From Helianthus annuus (Eukaryota > Streptophyta > Magnoliopsida > Asterales > Asteraceae), in contig NC_035445.2 in NCBI RefSeq assembly GCF_002127325.2, positions 78,666,815-78,730,814 of the forward strand: a DNA stretch of 64,000 nt. The letters are read 5' to 3'. Of the stretch, positions 58,828-64,000 are shown piece by piece. The first letter of the stretch is position 1. The number at the start of each line of letters is the position of its first letter. The position numbers and the translations under genes were made by a program. Under the pieces are notes generated by a model that was given only the letters and a program-made list of their open reading frames with translations, had not been told where the DNA came from and ran no database searches.

Positions 58828-60147
58828 ACATGATCCTTCATGCATGTGATCCTTACATTAAAGTATCCTTGAAGGATCCCGGTGATATCAGTGATCCTTA
58901 CTCTGGTAATATGCTTATCCTAGAAACTATTACATTTCCTTACTTTTTACCTAAGGATGAGGATCACGAATCCCTCATCCTCTTCTCACGAACCATTTGA
59001 GTTATGTTAGTTCAGGTATCCTCCGCATATCGTCAAAGATCTTCGAAAGCACCGCAAGTCTTTGGGTCCAACCCCAGTTATCCTTGGGATTATCCCCAGT
59101 TTTCGCCAGTAGCGCACGATGATCCTGGTATAGTTCACGTCTTTGGGACCAGTACCCACTTCCGGGGCTGACAACCTCATCGTACTGGCTATACCCAGGA
59201 TCCTCCGTATAATGGTAGACGTACCATACATCCGTTCCTAAGGTTTCTAACGTTTTCACGTTAGCTAAGGTTTTGACATTTTCATGTCACTAAGTTTACA
59301 TACGATCCTTTGGGCTTGTCCCCAGTTATCCTTTGGGCTTGTCCCCAGTTATCCTTTGGGCTTGTCCCCAGTGATCCTCCGGGATCATCCTCAGTTATCC
59401 TTTGGGCATGTCCCCAGCTACTAATTTATCTTTTACATTGGCTTAGTCCCAAGATATGTTCCATTTTTCAGGTTTTCGAAAATTAAACAATTAAGGATCC
59501 TTAATCCTTATTATCCATTAAAGTCTTGCTTATGGTTATCCCGATTAAAGGTTAGGATCCTAACTTGGATCCTCAGGTATGATCCTTAACTACTTTTTAA
59601 TTTCATTATTCATTTGAATAACCTTTAGACCTTGACAACTGAACCTATGATCCTTAAAATAAACTACCTTGAAAATTTTCGATTATAGGATATTTGATCC
59701 AGGATCATATCCTAAATTTCCTAAACATAATTTGCTCAACTTTTCTTACTTAAACAAACATGTATCAAAACAATTGAAAATAAAAAGGATAATAACACGA
59801 GATAAGCGACAAAAGTTTGAGATTTTATTTATTAACGAAAGGATTAACCCTTCAAAAGTTGTCAAAATTGCCAACCCACATTTCTACCAACAAAACGTGG
59901 CCCGTCCACATGGGTTGGCAAAGGGTGTCCATTGTCTATGCGGTCTTAGCAGGTACAGGAAAGTAAAAGCGGCAGGATCACAAAGGCTTCATCCCCCAAA
60001 CAGAGGATCCCTCCACCTTTTGTAATCCTACCTATTGTTCAAAGGATCCAAGATCCTTTACCCTAAAAACTATTGTTCAGAGATTACAGACCATAATTGT
60101 TCACAAACCATCAACAACCACAAAAAACCACTACCAATCCTAAAAAA
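58828..60147. other. G spacer: minisatellite, GNRA hairpins, double hairpins
   Basis: Non-coding. 23-bp GGGCTTGTCCCCAG units at about 59304-59418. On the minus strand TAACGT-GAAA-ACGTTA (59248-59263) and GACAT-GAAA-ATGTC (59275-59288). The double hairpins of the antisense 3' region are at 59868-59921 and 59975-60028. Confidence 0.72.
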
Positions 60148-60188
60148 TTGGGCTCCGGCCTAGTCTCGAAATATCCATCATCGCCCAA
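59868..60188 (-). ncRNA. Structured 3' region after the G antisense gene
   Basis: On the minus strand: stem-loop 60188-60148 (TTGGGC/GCCCAA then a T tract), double hairpin 60028-59975, double hairpin 59921-59868. The arrangement and pairing match H, where the antisense gene lies on the plus strand. Confidence 0.6.
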
Positions 60189-60197
60189 TCCAGCAGC

Positions 60198-61805
60198 TCA
60201 CACCTCTGCTGCTCCATCACCACCAGCATCTCCACCCTGATCCTTCTCAGCATCACCACCTTCCAGCATGGGGATCTCCTCAGCCTCATCCTCATCCTCC
60301 AGCTCCGCCAATCTTGCCTTCCATCCCTCCACGTCCCATGAGCTCTTGTTAAAGGCAGGATCCTAGGCCTCTACAGCCATTTTTAGTTGTATCTTGTACA
60401 TAGCAGTTGCGGCAGAGACCTTGGCATCCTGGATGATCTCCTGCTTCTCGCCATCCATGTCAGTTAACCTTTGAGCAGCCTCATCCTTTGTAGCCCGGAG
60501 CTCCTTCTCAAGATCGGCTATCTTGAGATCCTTTAACACGCCCATTTGCTGGAGGTCAGCGATTTGGCTCTCCTGATCCTCGACGTGGCCAAGGTAGGTC
60601 TCAATCTCAGCAAGTTTCTGCAAAAGAGAAAAAAGGTAAGTTCAGGATCAGGTGATCCTCAAAAAAGCAGGATATTCGAGAAGGGTAACTAACAGGGGCA
60701 ATGATCCTTACCTCATTGACATAGTCAAGGAACTGTTGGCGGATCAGGGGAAATCCTTGAAGATCCTCAGGAGCCTTCCTTTTCTTCCCCTTACTTCTGA
60801 CAGGTGCCTTAGGAGCTGAAGCAGAGGGACTGGCAACAGAAGCCTTCTTTCGTGAAGACTTGACGTTGGCAAGTTCATCAATTCCGAACTTGGAAGCAGA
60901 CTTGGCAGATTTGGCAGACTTCCCAACACCTACACAATCAAAACAAGATGAGTTCCCTTACTAATTAAACAATCTAGCATATAACTTACTTTTTACAAGG
61001 ATTCTTACTTGACATAGTGGCAGATGCGGAGGATACTTCCTGTGAATCTTGGACGGAGACTTGGAAACTTCTGACCTCAGGATTAAGCTTTTTAAAAGCC
61101 AAGACTCTTTCTCTTGCAGCAGGGGTTAACTTAAGATAAGCAATGGATATAGCTGCACAAAAAAGAAAAGAGACGTTAGTGATCCTCATCACATAAGGCA
61201 AGTCTGATAGTGATCCTTCCAGGATCCTCTATCCTACCATGAGTAGCCCATTCCTTGGGCAGATCCTCCCCATCTGGGATGGTATCCCTTCTAACAAAGA
61301 AAAAGCGACGCTTCCAGTTTGTATCGTTCTTAGTGACCTTGAAGACAGGGTGATCCTCCCTGGCTTTCCGCTTCAGCAAGTATCGATGAGAACCAAATGT
61401 GGTAAGATCATAAAGTGCGGCCAACTCTGCCATCCCCAAATCAATTCCCTTCTGCTCGATGATCCTCTCGAAGGTATACAAGACCCTCCAGATCATCGGC
61501 ATAGCTTGGATATAAGATATGCCGGTTAAAGAAAAGAAGGATTGGGTGAAGGCTGGAAAAGGATACGAATACCCTATGATGAACGGAGTAGCAGGAAAGG
61601 CCACCCAAACGTCTGAAACAAAGTCGCTCAAAGCAGTAGATGTGAAGGATTTGAAAACAGCATTCGCCGGAAAGCAATGACGAATCCTGTCTACGTGGGC
61701 ATCAGTAAAGCAACACCTCTCCGTTGGAGAATCCTTGATGATCCCTTGGCTTTTTAGGGGACTACTCTTCTTGGAATCCTTGTGTGGAGAATTCCGGAGC
61801 AACAT
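60198..61805 (-). pseudogene. Antisense extra gene of G, four exons, one nonsense codon
   Basis: Minus-strand exons 61805-61238 (568 nt), 61152-61009 (144), 60929-60712 (218) and 60617-60198 (420) give one 1350-nt frame. Exon lengths equal those of H except exon 3 (209 in H). ATG 61805 gives MLLRNSPHKDS, aligned with H. The only break is TAG 60363-60365 in exon 4, where H has CAG; it removes the acidic tail. The conserved domain (FVSDVWVAFPATPF, RRFFFVRRDTIPDG) is whole. Confidence 0.85.
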
Positions 61806-61972
61806 GCTTGTGACGAAACAGAAACAGAATAAAAGCAAAAAACAGAGCAAGAGAAGGAAGAAAGGAAAAAGAGAAGAAGAGAATACCTGGTCAATCTTCG
61901 GTAGCGATTATAAAGGGAAGATATCTCGAATTTAAATGCAAAGTGATCCTAACCCTATCTCCTATTTATAAT

Positions 61973-61980
61973 CATGATTT
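61973..61980 (-). promoter_or_regulatory. TATA box of the G antisense gene
   Basis: TATAAATA on the minus strand, 168 bp before the antisense ATG, at the same place as in H. Confidence 0.6.
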
Positions 61981-62113
61981 GCAGGGATTGTCACATCTGT
62001 GACGTAATGATCACAACGGCTAGTCCGCTTATAACGGCTAGTTATCCGAATAGTCCGTTGGAGATAAAGATCAGAGCAAAATATAATTCGTTTATTTACA
62101 ATAAACTCTTTAT

Positions 62114-62127
62114 ATTTTGGGGGCAAT
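62114..62127 (+). other. Polypurine tract of G
   Basis: ATTTTGGGGGCAAT directly before the 3' LTR. Confidence 0.82.
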
Positions 62128-62856
62128 TGTTAGGGCTGGATTTTTATCATATGTGATCCTTATACGTGATCCTAACCAGTGATCCTTGTTTCTTTGGCAG
62201 ACAGTGATCCTCAGCAGGACTTCAGGATCAGGATCATGGGACATTATAGTAATCCTCATACTAACGGCCACTTCCGCTTAATACAATATTGTTTTGCAGG
62301 AACATTTAGCAGGATACGCTCTAGGCATCATGATCAAGGGACGCGTCTTCACAATTATGGCAAGAGCTTAATTGAAGATAGACGTTGCACAGGATATGGA
62401 AACTTGGCTTGATTTATGGGCGGCTATTTAGGCTAGATTGTATCTCATTTCTAAAGGGGTAATGAGCTGAATATTAGTTTAGCTACCTAAAATAGGTCAC
62501 CTACACACGTATAAATACCACTCTTCCTCATTCGGAGGAACACACACGACATACAACGCAACTCTCACACACTTAGACACCCGAAACAATAGTGATCCTT
62601 GTACTCAGCTCATTATCATCCGAAGTTGTAACTATTTTGTTCTTATATTGAAGTTTGGTGATCGGTAGTTGCCATCACCCGAGGTTTTTTATGCCGGAGA
62701 TCATATATTGATCAAGGGCTTTTTCCTCGTACAAATCATTGTGTCTTTGCATCTTTATCACAGAAGTGATCCTTTACTTTCATAATTAACCAAGCATCAT
62801 ACCCCGTTTACATAAAGTTTGGTTACATTATCCTTGTGTGATTTTTGACCAAAACA
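62128..62856 (+). mobile_element. 3' LTR of G
   Basis: 729 bp, TATAAATA at 62510-62517, one base different from the 5' LTR in my reading. Followed by the target copy GTAAG and H sequence. Confidence 0.93.
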
Positions 62857-62930
62857 GTAAGGATCACTGACATCACCGGGATCCTTCGAGGATACTTCAA
62901 TATAAGGATCACATGCTTGAAGGATCATGT

Positions 62931-64000
<1,070 letters not shown>

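Noticed and set aside
59669..60025. 118-codon frames at 59669 (G) and 48225 (H, opposite strand)
   Set aside because: They are the complement of the double-hairpin region and show no protein-like pattern. RNA structure explains the conservation better.

Overview
This window is repeat-rich plant DNA made almost entirely of nested LTR retrotransposons. I see no ordinary host gene, tRNA or rRNA gene. The elements are plant-type Ty3/gypsy: chromodomain elements, and Tat-lineage elements with an extra antisense gene and a second RNase H-like domain. This points to a large eudicot genome. A member of the daisy family is possible, but that is only an impression from the element types.

Layout (element letters are mine). 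1-2825: A (+), a chromovirus pol tail plus a 2.5 kb 3' LTR. 2826-6913: B (+), a non-coding 3' internal part plus a 2.9 kb LTR. A appears inserted in B, and B cuts the integrase of C. 6914-12581: C (-), a decayed gag-pol element with PBS and 5' LTR. 12582-14281: unassigned AT-rich DNA with short repeats and an 18-bp minisatellite. 14282 onward: D1 (-), a Tat element that holds the full-length sister copy D2 (18102-28479, TSD CTTCT). D1 is cut again at 29897 by E (+). E holds F (+, from 35231) and is cut at 45398 by H (-). H holds G (+, 49383-62856, TSD GTAAG). G holds I, a 2757-bp solo LTR (55001-57757, TSD TTGAA). The chain D1 > E > H > G > I is five levels deep. D1, E and H run off the right edge.

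The Tat copies (D1, D2, E, F, G, H) share one plan, seen whole only in D2 and G: LTR, a primer site starting TGGCGCC, Gag plus protease, an in-frame UAG, RT plus two RNase H-like domains plus integrase, a spacer, an antisense four-exon gene, polypurine tract, LTR. The UAG between Gag-protease and RT-integrase sits in the tobamovirus-type leaky context UAG-CAA-UUA in all four copies where it is visible. The antisense gene is open across all four exons in H and broken in the others. The DNA just after it carries a conserved stem-loop and tandem double hairpins whose stems change in a compensating way between copies. The Tat LTRs are also saturated with the pentamer AGGAT/ATCCT. G has LTRs differing at one base in 729; D2 has about nine differences in 744.

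The most interesting material is (1) the covarying hairpin array after the antisense gene, (2) the leaky UAG signal, (3) the AGGAT/ATCCT saturation, and (4) the mosaic, scrambled structure of F next to its near-identical partner G.
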